The notes beneath the pieces are model-generated. The model was not told the DNA's origin and did not search any database. It was given only the letters and a program-made list of their open reading frames with translations. Shown here one piece after another: positions 33,273 through 44,800 of a DNA stretch of 64,000 nucleotides. The translations under genes were made by a program, and so were the position numbers. The DNA comes from Brachypodium distachyon (lineage: Eukaryota; Streptophyta; Magnoliopsida; Poales; Poaceae): NCBI RefSeq assembly GCF_000005505.3, contig NC_016131.3, positions 6,407,501 to 6,471,500 on the forward strand, in the 5' to 3' direction. The first letter of the stretch is position 1, and each line of letters opens with the position of its first letter.

Positions 33273-34891
33273 ATGATAGTTTTTTTTTTTTGCACATGTG
33301 GTCGGGCGCAACAGCTCTTTCTCCTTCATATGATAGTCATGCCAAATGCATCATTGCATACTTTAATCTCCTTGCAATTCTTTTTCTAAACAACCCTTGA
33401 AACAATCGTAGGACATGTTGGTAGCTTCGACTCAAAAGGTAAGATCTAGGAGGGGAAAGATCATGATCACAAGGATACCACTGCCGACCAAAAAAGACTT
33501 GTTATAGATGCACAGTTATCTACTAAAAAAAGGCTAAGATGACGTGACAAAGGTTCAGCCACTGCAACTACCTATCCTATCGCCCCAAGTGGCATGCTAG
33601 ACAACCCACTCGTCGGAACCCGTACGATCCCTGTTGGTGGTGTGGAGTTGAGAATACAAATATATTGCCTAGTCTCTTTCCATCAGTTCGGACTTTTGGT
33701 TAAGTTGGCTAGCGCATCAATCCAATATGGCATCAGAGCCAAGAGGTCTCATGTTCAAGACCCTGCTCGAGTGCTGAGAATATAAAAATATTGCCTAGTC
33801 TCTTTCCGTCAGTTAGGACTTCTCCCTTGAAGACTATCACTCAGAGCATTGAAAACCCTAGTTTGGAACTATCAGGAAATGAATAGAGGTAATAACACTG
33901 GAGACACAACAACTTGTCAGGCGCGAGTAGTTTAGTACAAGAGTTTGAAAAATGGTATAAAGGCGTTCCGGTGACGACACGTGGATTCCACGCTGGTAGT
34001 ACATCACACGCAACCATTTAGGCAGTTTGGAATCCCTAATTCCCCTAATAGCATGAGCAGCTGGACGGCGACGTCCAGTGCAACTGCATCGAATCTTGTA
34101 CGTGGTGGAAGGTTGAGTCGAGTGCTCGACGGTGACGGCGGTGGTATCAGTGGTGGTGGCGGCAACATTGTCGCCGGCATGTAGTGGGCGAAGGTTACCG
34201 GAGGTGCATTCACATGGCATCGTCACCACCATCACCAACGTGCTCTCAGTGGGGAGGAGAATCGATCGCGCTCCGGTAGACAAAGGGGTACGGGAATAGA
34301 AGTGAAGTAAGACAGGGGCCTTTTTGCATATTTACGTTCAGCTGGGGAGTTTTGAGGACGTAAAATGAAATACTGCCAAAACCAAATGACCTAAATGAAA
34401 AAGAATACGCCAGAGAGCCATCGTAGCGCACACATGGCTCATTCGGAATTATTCGTGCACTAATCACCCAATTAACGAGTTAAAGGACCGTTCCATCACA
34501 TTTCAAGTTCTTGTACTAAATTGGTCACGCGTTACAGGTTGTTGTATCTCTAGTGTTACTAGCTCGTACTTGGAAATCTGAATGGCTTTCCATGTCCATG
34601 CAATCTCCAAGTGCAAATCCAAGGCTTTGATCCTATCTGTGATGGTTTTAACATGCGAATAAAACCAAACAAGTTACGATCCATCAAGCCACCTGCTTAG
34701 ATTGCATTAGCAACCATCTCTCTTTTAAGATGAGAATAACAGCTGCAGTATGCAAACTTCGCGGTCTCATTTTATCATTTAACTTTTAGTTGTCTAGAGG
34801 TGCAAACAGATTTCCTCTTGTCTACTCCCTCCGTGTCGACAAGTTTGCACTAAAACAGCAACGAAAGAAATAGATGTGTGCGATATGCCAC
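33273..34891. other. No gene; contains the unoccupied counterpart of the element B insertion site
   Basis: No convincing coding region. About 33,970-34,080 matches the two flanks of element B (17,336-17,452 plus 30,636-30,680) as one continuous sequence. From 34,826 an isolated CTCCCTCCGTGTC looks like one end of a Stowaway element whose other end is missing. Confidence 0.6.
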
Positions 34892-37435
34892 GTTCCAAAT
34901 GGTTGACTCATAATTTTAAGGTCGACAACATTAGGGTCACTTGTATTTACTTTCTGAAGGATAAAAAATGATAAGACACAAAACTACAGCAGACAAAATC
35001 GTGGAGTAGTCAGCTGGCAACAAGTGTGGTACAAATAAAGTGGAGTAGACAATAGTCCAAAAGTGCATTACACAACTCGGACAAAACGTAGTACATATGT
35101 AAAACTACAGTACAAATTCGTGCAAATTGACAGTGCACGAAAATCCAAAAGTTAATGAAGTACACTTATCGCAAAAATAGTGTAGTTCACATTTGTGAAA
35201 AAACGCAATACACATAAGTGTAAAAATACGGTGGAAAAATGACCACATAATTATGGTGCACTAATTTGTGCCGTGAAATAGCTCTTTTAAAAATTGTTAA
35301 GGAGTTTTTATATATAATCCTTCCTTCTTGTCTACAAGAACTTGGTTTACTGTACAAGTGTTATCTCTTGTATTGATACATGGTGGCTATCACTGTCAAA
35401 ACTTCTACCTTTGACGGAGTTGTTCAGTCAACCTGTCTGGCAAGCCTATGGATGCACTAAATGGGTTGATTCTTGATTGCAACAACTGCTGCTGCATGTG
35501 GTATAGGTCTTAAAGATGATTACCAAAATAATTAGCTTTATGTCATTCTAACATTGATCGTCAAATTCTCTGCCATTTTTTAGGTCATTCAGTTACCCCA
35601 TTTTGGGAGTCTAGGTTGTTCCAAATGGTTGATTCATACTTAAGGTCGGCACATTAGTGTCACTATTGTCTACCTTAACTGAAAGACCAATGTGCTGCTA
35701 GTTTCTCAAGGAGAATAATATGGTACAGAAACCACAGTAGACAAAAATTGTGGAGTCCTCGACTGGTAACAAGTGTTGTACAAACAAAGTGGAGCAGACA
35801 ATAGTCCAAAAGTGGATTAGACAACTCAGAGAAAATGTAGTACATATTAATATAAAACTCCAGTGCACATTTGTGTAAATAGACGGTGCACAACAATTCA
35901 AAAATTAATGAAGTACACTTATTGCAAAAAAATGTGTAGTCCGCCACTTTGCGAAAAATGCCCTACACATAAGTGGAAAAATGAACACATAATTAAGCTG
36001 CACTAATTTGTCTCATGAAATAGCTCTTCTAGAAATTGTTAAGTATTTTCTTTATATAATCCTTCATTCTACAAGAACTTGGTTTACTGTACAAGTCTTA
36101 TCTCTTGTATTGATACATGGTGGCTATCATTGTCAAAACACCTACCATTTATGTTCTTGTTCAGTCAACCCGTATGGCAAGTCTATGGATGCAGTAAGCC
36201 ACTAAATGGGGTATAAGTCTTAAAGATGATTAGCAAAATAATTATTTTTATGTCATTCTAACATTGATCGTCAAAATCTCTACCATTTTTTAGGTCATTC
36301 AGTTAACCCATTTAGGGAGTCTAGGTTGTTCCAAATGGTTGACTCATTATTTAAGGTCGGCACATTAGGGTCACTATTGTCTACCGTAACTGAAAGACCA
36401 ATGTCCTGCTAGTGTCTGAAGGAGAAGAATATGGTACAGACAAAACTACAGTACACAAAAATCGCGGAGTAGTCAACTGGTAACAAGTGTGGAACAAATA
36501 AAGTTGAGTAGACAACAATCCAAAAATACACAACTCAAAGAACATGTAGTACACATTAATATAAAACTCCACTGCACATTCATGTAAATAGGCGGTGCAC
36601 AAAAAAGTGTAGTTCATGTTTATGAAAAAATGCAATACACATAAGTGTAAAAATACAATGGAAAAATGACCACATAATTAAGATGCACTAATTTGTGCCG
36701 TGAAATAGCTCTTCTAGAAATTGTTAATAATTTTGTTGATATAATCCTTCCTTCTACAAGAACTTGGTTTATTGTACAAGTGTTGTCTCGTGTATTGATA
36801 TACGGTGGCTATCACCCTCAAAACATCTACCATTTATGCAGAGTCAACCGGTCTATCAAGCCTATGGATGCGCTAAATGGGTTGATTGCAGCCATTGTTG
36901 CATGTGGTATTTTAAAGATGATTAGCAAAATAATTAGCTTTATGTCATTCTAACATCGATCATCAAAATCTCTACCTTTTTTTTGGTTATGCAGTTAAAC
37001 CATTTAGCGAGTCTAGGTTGTTCCAAATGGTTGACTCATATTTTTAAGGTCAGCATTAGGGTCACTTTTATTTTATCTACTTAACTGGACCACTGTCCTG
37101 CTAGTTTCTGAAGAAGAAGAAAATAAGATACAGGCACAAGACATAAAACTAGAGTACACAAAAATCGTGGAGTAATCAACTAGCAAGTGTGGTACAAATA
37201 AAGGGGAGTAGACAATAGTCCGAAAGTACATTACACAACTCAGAGAAAATGTAGTACACATAAGTGTAAAATTCCAGTGCACATTCCTGTAAATAGAGAA
37301 TGCACAACGATCCAAAAATTAATGAAGTGCGCTTATCACAAAAAAAAAGTGTGGTTCACATTTGCAAAACAAAAAATGCAATACACATTAGTGCAAAAAT
37401 ACGGTGGAGAAAATGACCACATAATTAAGGTATTA
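34892..37435. repeat. Tandem array of roughly 700-bp A+T-rich repeat, 3.6 copies
   Basis: Units begin GTTCCAAATGGTTGA at 34,892, 35,618, 36,328 and 37,020 (periods 726, 710 and 692). The last is partial. Shared landmarks in order are AAGGTCGRCA, GGGTCACT, ACACAACTC, AATTAATGAAGT, TAGCTCTTYTA, ACAAGAACTTGGTTTA and TTTATGTCATTCTAACAT. Units differ by substitutions and small gaps, so the array is not recent. No protein-coding potential. Confidence 0.9.
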
Positions 37436-40001
37436 CGAAATCCTCAGTCCAGCTTAGCCATATAATTCTCCTAATCTTTATTATGGGAGTCGTGTATGAA
37501 AGATTTCTGCTCTAGATATTCGTTTCATATTTATTTATTTTTCACCTGTCGTCTATAGAATCAGCACAAGGTTCAGGTCGAAATGACAGAATTGCAATTC
37601 GATTTCTCAATTAAGTGAAACTCCATTCCGCAGCAACCATAAATTATCGTGCAAAACTCATGAGTTCTGTACGAAGGTTTGCTGTCCGGCTGATGGAGGT
37701 TGTGTTGTGGGGAGGTGGGAGAAGACCCGTTCCATGGCCGCAAGCCCGCAATCAGTTTGACCACCTGGCATGCCTGGATGGATTTATCAAGCTGTCAGGT
37801 ATGATCCCAAAATCTGCACCTTCAGCCATTCCTTCTCTGAGGGGCATCGATTGAAATGGATTGCCCGTCAACCCCATGCCCCATGCATGGGTACTGGAGC
37901 CCCTCGGGCCTCGGCCTCCAGGTAGGGGGTCCTGACTCCCGAGACCTGGCATGGTATGTTTCATGTGCTCCTCAGAAGACAAAACCTCACCATGACAGGC
38001 CCCCATCTCAGGTGTATTATACTGTTGAGGGCATCCTGTGTGTTTTCAGCTGCAAGATTGCTGCTATTCTCCAGCAACCACGTTGATTGATCATTGCGCA
38101 TGTCGAAATACCAGTATCTGAACTGTTGTCAGGATGCTGAGTATATATATACTAGGTACATGCTACAACAGCATGCTCTGACTTAATTCCATCCTTCAAA
38201 TGCAACTAGCATGCACTCCTGGTGTAAGATACTACGCAAAGGGACAACAGATCTGGGTTCTAATGTTCATCCTTACAGCAGAAAAGATTGTAATGCACAT
38301 CCTTACAGCAGAAAAGATTGTAATGTTCATGGCATGATCAGGAGTGAGCTCAATGAAAATGAAGCTGCATGCACGCATTTGTCATGGCTCAAGACAATTG
38401 GCGTCGCAGTTAACAATTGGGTACAAGGGATGTAAACGCCTGACCTGTGGAACCCAGACCATGGGAGACTGGTGCAGCCGTGCAGCAACAGCAGCTCATT
38501 TGGGTACCATATGGTGGCGGCGAGCGGTGATTAATGACCAGGAGGGGCGGCATCTAGGCCTGGCCACGTGGCTTTGAACAGTGAGCAGCTAGATGGGACA
38601 ATGTTACCACTGTTACACATGTTAATGATTGGCGAGATCTTATTTAAAGATGTCAAGAATGTATCAGCCATGTTTAGTGGGTTGTGAGTAGTAACAACCA
38701 ATAATTGGGAAGATTCGTGACGATTCTCCTTAAATAGAAGGAATGGTATGATCGAAAAACAAAAAACATTTTGTGGGAAGAATTAATTCGGTGATTAGTA
38801 CATTGTGCAAATAATTTGCTTTTATTGTACTCTTTTTCCTGGAAAAACAATGGAGCGAATATTTATTACCTTCAACAGAGTCGATGACCAATATTGTGTG
38901 CACTGTTGCTGGCTTTCTGCATTCTTCCATTGTGGCAACGGTGTCAGTAATCATGCATTCATGCTAACTGTATCTTGATAAGGATTTGATGTTGTGGCCG
39001 GTCATCATCATCACATCAGGTCCACATCCATAAAACTGTAACTGTCAATGAACATTACATATGTTGCAAGGTTCACTTCTAGTGAAAGGGATATTGGTAC
39101 ATTTGACCATACAATACAATCAGAAAAAAGAATTCCTCTTCTAACACAGGTACAACTCAACCTTTCACTGCTTAGGAAGATTCCTATCATAAAAGAAGGA
39201 CCTGAAGCATCTACAAAATTGTGTTTCCGCTTCCTGAAAACAAAAGTTTATTTCCTTTATACAGCTTTACTTGTTCATAACTTTCTGCAAGAATTATTCT
39301 AGGCCATTGGTACACTGTAGTTTGAAGTTCTCACAAATTTCATAATGCACATAGTATATTTTGACAAAATATAGATAGTATTTGTTAAAAGTCATAGAAA
39401 TTTCTTCCCCATTTTTCACGTTTTTACATATGCCAGTCTGTGTACTTGACTGGAGAATCAAATTTAGTGTCATCTGAAAGGCCTAAATGATTTTGATGTC
39501 AAGTTCCTGTTGATTGGTAAAATGCTTAAATTAAATGTAAGTGCAAAACAAGCGCATGCTGCTCCTCTCAAATATGACTATACAGTAATATATTGGTACA
39601 TGACTACATGTAGAACTTACATAATTAGATACAGCTTACTGAAGAAGTGCACGTTTCTTCACATTCAAGGTAGAGCATACCATACAGTTTGATCTTCTCC
39701 CAATTATCCCATGTTTCCTGCTTCAAGTCCTGCTTGCCGACAGAAGATAAAAATTAAGGAGAAGTAAAACAAGACTTACAGAGGGGGGGAACAACACCAT
39801 TTTCATGCAAGTATTATTGGTTTGCTGAAATAGTAATATTTCCGAAATCAGAAATGTGGTCCTCAGAACAAAAATATTACATAGAAGGACTTTTCATGAA
39901 ATGTTGCTTAAGGGAACTTACTTTTCATAGAGAAAGAAATTTAGAATAAAGAGAATAGATTATGAATAATACACGAGAGTGTTGTACTTATACCTAGCAT
40001 A
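37436..40001. other. Intergenic region 3' of the PPR gene
   Basis: No gene recognised. A 30-bp direct repeat (TAATG..CATCCTTACAGCAG, 2.3 copies) lies at 38,261-38,330. The rest is A+T-rich with scattered short ORFs in all frames and no family resemblance. Confidence 0.5.
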
Positions 40002-41807
40002 TTAGGGCACATCATCAACAGCCAAACCACTAGCACCTGCTGATTTTCTCACACCTCTCATTTCCATATTCTCTCTCACTTTATTACTGTAGTTCCACTG
40101 ACCTCCAGCAGCATAGAGGTTAGAAAGCAAAACATATCCGCCTTCTTCTGTAGGTTCAAGACGGAGGAGTTCTTTCGAAGCAATCTCTGCAACTTCTGTA
40201 TTTTGACAGGATGAACTCACACTTAAAATGGAACCCCATATAGAGCGACTTGGTTTCATTGGCATCATCCTAGCTAAGCCTACAGCATCAGACAACCTAC
40301 CTGATCGTGCAAGGAGATCAACCATGCAACCAAAGTGTTCTACTCTTGGTTCAATGTTGAACCTTTTCTGCATAGTATAAAAAATCTCACACCCCTCATC
40401 TAGCAGACCAGCGTGACTACATGCACTCAGAACAGTGACCAATGTCACGCCATTAGGTGCTACACCCTCATTTTGCATATTCCAAAATAAATCCAATGCT
40501 TCGGTTCCATGGCCATGGAATGCAAGGCCTGATATCATAGCTGTCCACAAGGTAACATCTTTATCCAAGGCCTTCTCAAACACAGCATAGGCTAATTTGA
40601 CATTTCCACATTTGCAATACATGTCTACAAGAGTAGAAGCCAAGAAAGCATCTTGAGTTCCATGTTCTTTAAGCACCCAGCCATGGACGCTCTTTCCCAG
40701 ATTCAAGGCTCCCTTGCTTACAGCAGCAGAGATCAAAGTAACAGCAGTCACCTTATCAGGTCTTACACGACTGGAAAGCATATCATTGAATAGTTCCATC
40801 ACTGCAGCGAATTCTCTGCATCGACCATACCCAGCCAGAAGTGTATTCCAGGATATTAGATCCCTGCAAGGCGCGTCAAAGAAAAATTTACTAGCAAGAT
40901 CCAGCATGCCATCATTAGCAAACCCTGCGATCATGGTATTCCACGAAATGTCGTCCTTCTCCTTAGCTTCACCAAAGACTCTCATGGCTGTGTTCATTTC
41001 TCCACATTTGGCATACATGTCTAAAAGGGCATTGCTCAAAATCAACCCCCTATCTTTTATATCCATCCTCCGCACGACAACGCCATGAACGGACCTCCCA
41101 AGAAGTGCGTTCTTCAGCCGCCCGCAGCAAGAGAGGAGAGCAACAGCCGCATACTGATCAACACCAATCTCCCTCGACGCCATATCACGGAAAAGTTGCA
41201 GCGCGTTCACGACGCATCCTCCTTTGACGTACCCTGACAGCATGATGTTACAGGACACCACATCCGGCACCGGCACACTTTGGAACATCGCCTCGGCCGT
41301 CTCTGCATCGCCGGCGTCAAGGTACATCTTGATCAGCGAGTTCCGCAGGTACACACGCGAGTGCAGGCCATTCACAAGGACGTGAGCATGTACCTGCTTC
41401 CCGACCGACGCGCACCCCACAGACTTCAGCAGCGACAGGAAGGTCTTCTCATCGGGGGAAGCGGACGACGCGAGCATGGACTTGTAGAGAGCAACAGACC
41501 GGCTCTGCGAGGAGGAGAGCGCCGAGAGCACCAGGTTGTAGCAGTAGAGGTTGGGGCGAGTCGTGAAGTGCTCGAACAGGAGCAAGGCCTCGCGGGTGTA
41601 CTGCGGGAAGGCGACGGTGGCGAAGTAGAGCAGCCGGCTCATGGGGAAGGTCTCGAATGCGAGGCGGACGCGGAGCATGTGGGCGAGGATCGCCTTGAAC
41701 GGCCGCGCCCCGCCCCGGCACCGCTCGAGGAGGACGAGCGCCGGGTGGTCCAGCCGCAGCGAGACGGTCGGGTCCCAGGGGCGCGCCGCCGCGGCGGCAG
41801 TAGCCAT
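40002..41807 (-). CDS. Pentatricopeptide-repeat protein, PLS class with E domain (601 aa, single exon)
   Basis: An intact intronless ORF, as is usual for plant PPR genes. Tandem PPR motifs of alternating length fill about residues 80-500. Typical pieces are NSLIKMYLDAGDAETAEAMF, SCNIMLSGYVKGGCVVNALQ, NALLDMYAKCGEMNTAMRVF, SWNTMIAGFANDGMLDLASK, STLVDMYCKCGNVKLAYAVF and LWTAMISGLAFHGHGTEALD. The C-terminus (VEHFGCMVDLLARSGRLSDA, IWGSILS, GYVLLSNLYAAGGQWNYSNK) is the E domain. It stops after GVRKSAGASG without a DYW deaminase domain. Members of this class bind organellar RNA, often for C-to-U editing with a partner supplying the deaminase. The Ala/Arg-containing N-terminus could be a mitochondrial or plastid targeting peptide, but the compartment is not decided. 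The start is the first ATG of the frame. Confidence 0.95.
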   Translation of the reverse strand: MATAAAAARPWDPTVSLRLDHPALVLLERCRGGARPFKAILAHMLRVRLAFETFPMSRLLYFATVAFPQYTREALLLFEHFTTRPNLYCYNLVLSALSSSQSRSVALYKSMLASSASPDEKTFLSLLKSVGCASVGKQVHAHVLVNGLHSRVYLRNSLIKMYLDAGDAETAEAMFQSVPVPDVVSCNIMLSGYVKGGCVVNALQLFRDMASREIGVDQYAAVALLSCCGRLKNALLGRSVHGVVVRRMDIKDRGLILSNALLDMYAKCGEMNTAMRVFGEAKEKDDISWNTMIAGFANDGMLDLASKFFFDAPCRDLISWNTLLAGYGRCREFAAVMELFNDMLSSRVRPDKVTAVTLISAAVSKGALNLGKSVHGWVLKEHGTQDAFLASTLVDMYCKCGNVKLAYAVFEKALDKDVTLWTAMISGLAFHGHGTEALDLFWNMQNEGVAPNGVTLVTVLSACSHAGLLDEGCEIFYTMQKRFNIEPRVEHFGCMVDLLARSGRLSDAVGLARMMPMKPSRSIWGSILSVSSSCQNTEVAEIASKELLRLEPTEEGGYVLLSNLYAAGGQWNYSNKVRENMEMRGVRKSAGASGLAVDDVP

Positions 41808-44800
41808 CGCGGCGACCGCGTGTGCTGTAGGGAGGAAGGGGTTCGAGTCTCGCCGCCGGCCGTGCTAACCTCGCGGTTTCCGTGCCGCAGAGGCTGACGG
41901 TATATGGGTCTCTGGGTTGAGGAGAAGAGCTCCCCGCCGGCGGCGCCGCGAGGGTCCGAGTGCGTGACTTCGCGCGCCGCGGAGCCGGGCCGGCGGCGGT
42001 TGGTGGCAGACGGGGGGGGGGGCAGCGTTGCCGTGACGGCCCAACAACTAACCGCGCCCTCAAATCCTCAATTCCATACCTCTGGCTCTAGTCCATTTGG
42101 ATGGGCTTGGAGCCCACCCCAAATGGGCTCTGCTGCAAATGCAAGCCCATTTATTTTATATTGCTACATCAGATGCATCATGGATGGGCCAACCAGGTAC
42201 GGCCAGTTCATCCTCTGAAAAACCAAAAAACAAACAGTTCATCTTTGTCCATTCGGGATACGTCATATCATGGCACGTTCGCATCACCTGAAAGCGAGCT
42301 AGTTGCCGTCCAATCCATCCAGTAAAGCTTTTGCTCGACGTTGAGCCAGCCATCTTTCAGTCTCTCATACTCAGAGTCATCTTACAAAATATAAAGGGTG
42401 CACTTTCAGAGAGAGCTCCATCTGGTCATGTTTGCCTTTGTATCCAGTCATCCAGACATCTCTGCGCGTGACAAAAGCTGCGCTGCGCACCATATGGCCG
42501 TTTCCTACATGCGAGAACATCTTAAACTGCTCGCCCGATCATGTCTTGGGCAGCTGTCAACTTATAAGACACACGAATCCACTGTTCTTATGTATCCTCC
42601 CTTTTCTCAACAGTAAATTTAGAATTCGCTGTTCTCCCCGCCGCAGACATAATTAAGGTGCACTAATTTGTGTTTCAGATTAGCGATCCGAAGTTCAGAA
42701 CGGATCTATGGATGGATCCCGGGCCCGGCCCGCTGCGCGTGCGTGCAAGGTGCCGTAGGACGGAAAGAATCGAAGAACAGGGTCGCGTTCCTCCGGGTCC
42801 CCCGAGGCGGAAGGGGAGCTGGGGAGGGAACCAACCAGCAGCAGAGCACGGCACCTTCCATTCGGTGTCGTCGTCGATTCCCATTAATTCCCATGACGAC
42901 TTGTACGTACGTACTTGCCGGTGAAGTATGGCATTGCCATCGAACCCCGGCCGGCCCGAACCCATCCATCTCGGCATGCAAATCATGCATGATCGATGGT
43001 CCGTTCATTCATGGGAGCCCTGGCCCGGCCCGCACGTACATACGTGGCTACATGTATGCTTGCATTTTGCATCGCACGCGTGCATTCGTGCGTGCGAGCG
43101 AGCTAGCTGCCGGGCCTGCTTGGAGTAAGTTAAGCCGATTGGTGGGGTCTTAATTGGTTCACGTGCGCTTGCTGGCAATATGTAAGAAGGTGTACCTGCA
43201 TGCATGCTCGTCGAGGTCGCGATCGATCGCCGGCGGTCCCCGGCCCGGCCTCTTGCAGTTGATGCGTGCGTGCGTGCTTTCATTCATGTGTGTACGTTCT
43301 GCGAGCTGAGTTTGGGGCTATAGCCAGCTTAGCTGTTTCATGTCTGGATCGGGCCAGTCTGGCTGCATGCAGGCCGGTTAATTAGCATGCATGCATGTTC
43401 ATGTATACGTGTCGGCGACACGCTGCTCGTGGCATGCATGACACGTGTGACGATTAACCAGCTTATATCAATATATACTGGATAGCTAGCTAGCATGCGA
43501 CTATATATACATGACTTGTGGGTTCAGAAATAGTGCTACGATGTTACTGTACCACCTATCATCGAAACCAGAGAATTTTCTTCTAGATAATGGATGATGC
43601 ATATGTAACTTTACTTTCCCCGCCGGGGTCTGCACAAATTAATCAGAGCCTGAGTAAAAAGGTAGAAAAAGGATAAGACAGCCATCGGAGTTAGCGGCAA
43701 GCTAGGGAACATTTCGCCCTGTTCCCCTCCTCGACCCACAAGTGTATCGATCCAGAGAATTCCACACCACCGCAGATCGATGCTCGCGCGCGCGCTAATT
43801 AACTGATCAACACGTCCGCACGGACACATGACGCCAGCGGCTTTCGATCAAATCCGTCGCGCGAGCGCGACGACGATGGCGACACGGGGAGAAACTGCAA
43901 AGCAGCAGTAGATCGATGGATCCACGGAGCACTAGTGCTCGCATCGCAATCGCATGCATATCGATCCGTATACATCACGCACTGTTACCCGGCCGGCCCG
44001 GTCGGTCGAGCACTAGCAGCAATAGGCCACTAGCACGATGGATGGATGGATGGATCGATGGAGATCGCACGCGATCACATCGTCTCGATCGATATCACCG
44101 GGGCGAGGAAATTAAAGGGAAACACGCGATCGAGCGAGAGCTATAGCAAGCCCCGTTAACCGACGCGGGCGCGCGGCCGACAGCGAATAATGGGCGCCGA
44201 CGGCGACAAGGGAGCGGCACGGCCGGCCGAACTGCCTGCACATACGTATGGGAATGGCTGGCTCCTGACTCCCCCGCTACGCCCATACGCGCGCGTGTAC
44301 GTACGTACGCATGTACGTGCCGATCCGTGCATCGGCCGGCAGTGTCGTCTCTGTACGTCTCGGGATCTAGAGATCGCGCGCGCATGGGCATGGGTTTGAC
44401 GCTGATACGGGGGGGAGGGGGGCTTGTTTGGTAGGAATATTGTGCGTGTGAGCTCGATTCCATGCACCGGCATGGGTGCGGGCGGGTGTCGTGGCGCACG
44501 CGACCGTGTACTGGGGGCTGGGGGGGTATTGGCAGGCAGGCCGGCCATGCTTTGCTCCACCTACACTCGACATACGCTGCTTCTTCTCCCGGCCGTTCCT
44601 TTATTCCTTTTCCCGGCCTGCCTGCACTTCTATCCCGTCCGATCTGCTTACGTAATGGAGTACGTACCATTGGCATATGCTCTGCGTGCAGTGCGAGCTC
44701 TAGTGCCGTTCTCGTCGGTTCCAGTTTTCCAAACAGATGGGGATCGATCTTTGCTGTGAGTTTGCGAATTGCAGTTGCTAAAGTGCATGAATTGATCGGA

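Noticed and set aside
34826..34850. Second Stowaway MITE
   Set aside because: Only one CTCCCTCCGT-type end is present. No matching inverted end was found within 400 bp.
37615..38006. Possible gene fragment with several short ORFs
   Set aside because: No domain or splice pattern recognised on either strand.
42668..43153. 161-codon ORF on + and overlapping ORFs on both strands
   Set aside because: Open in several frames at once in a G+C-rich stretch, no recognisable domain, and no splice-supported extension.
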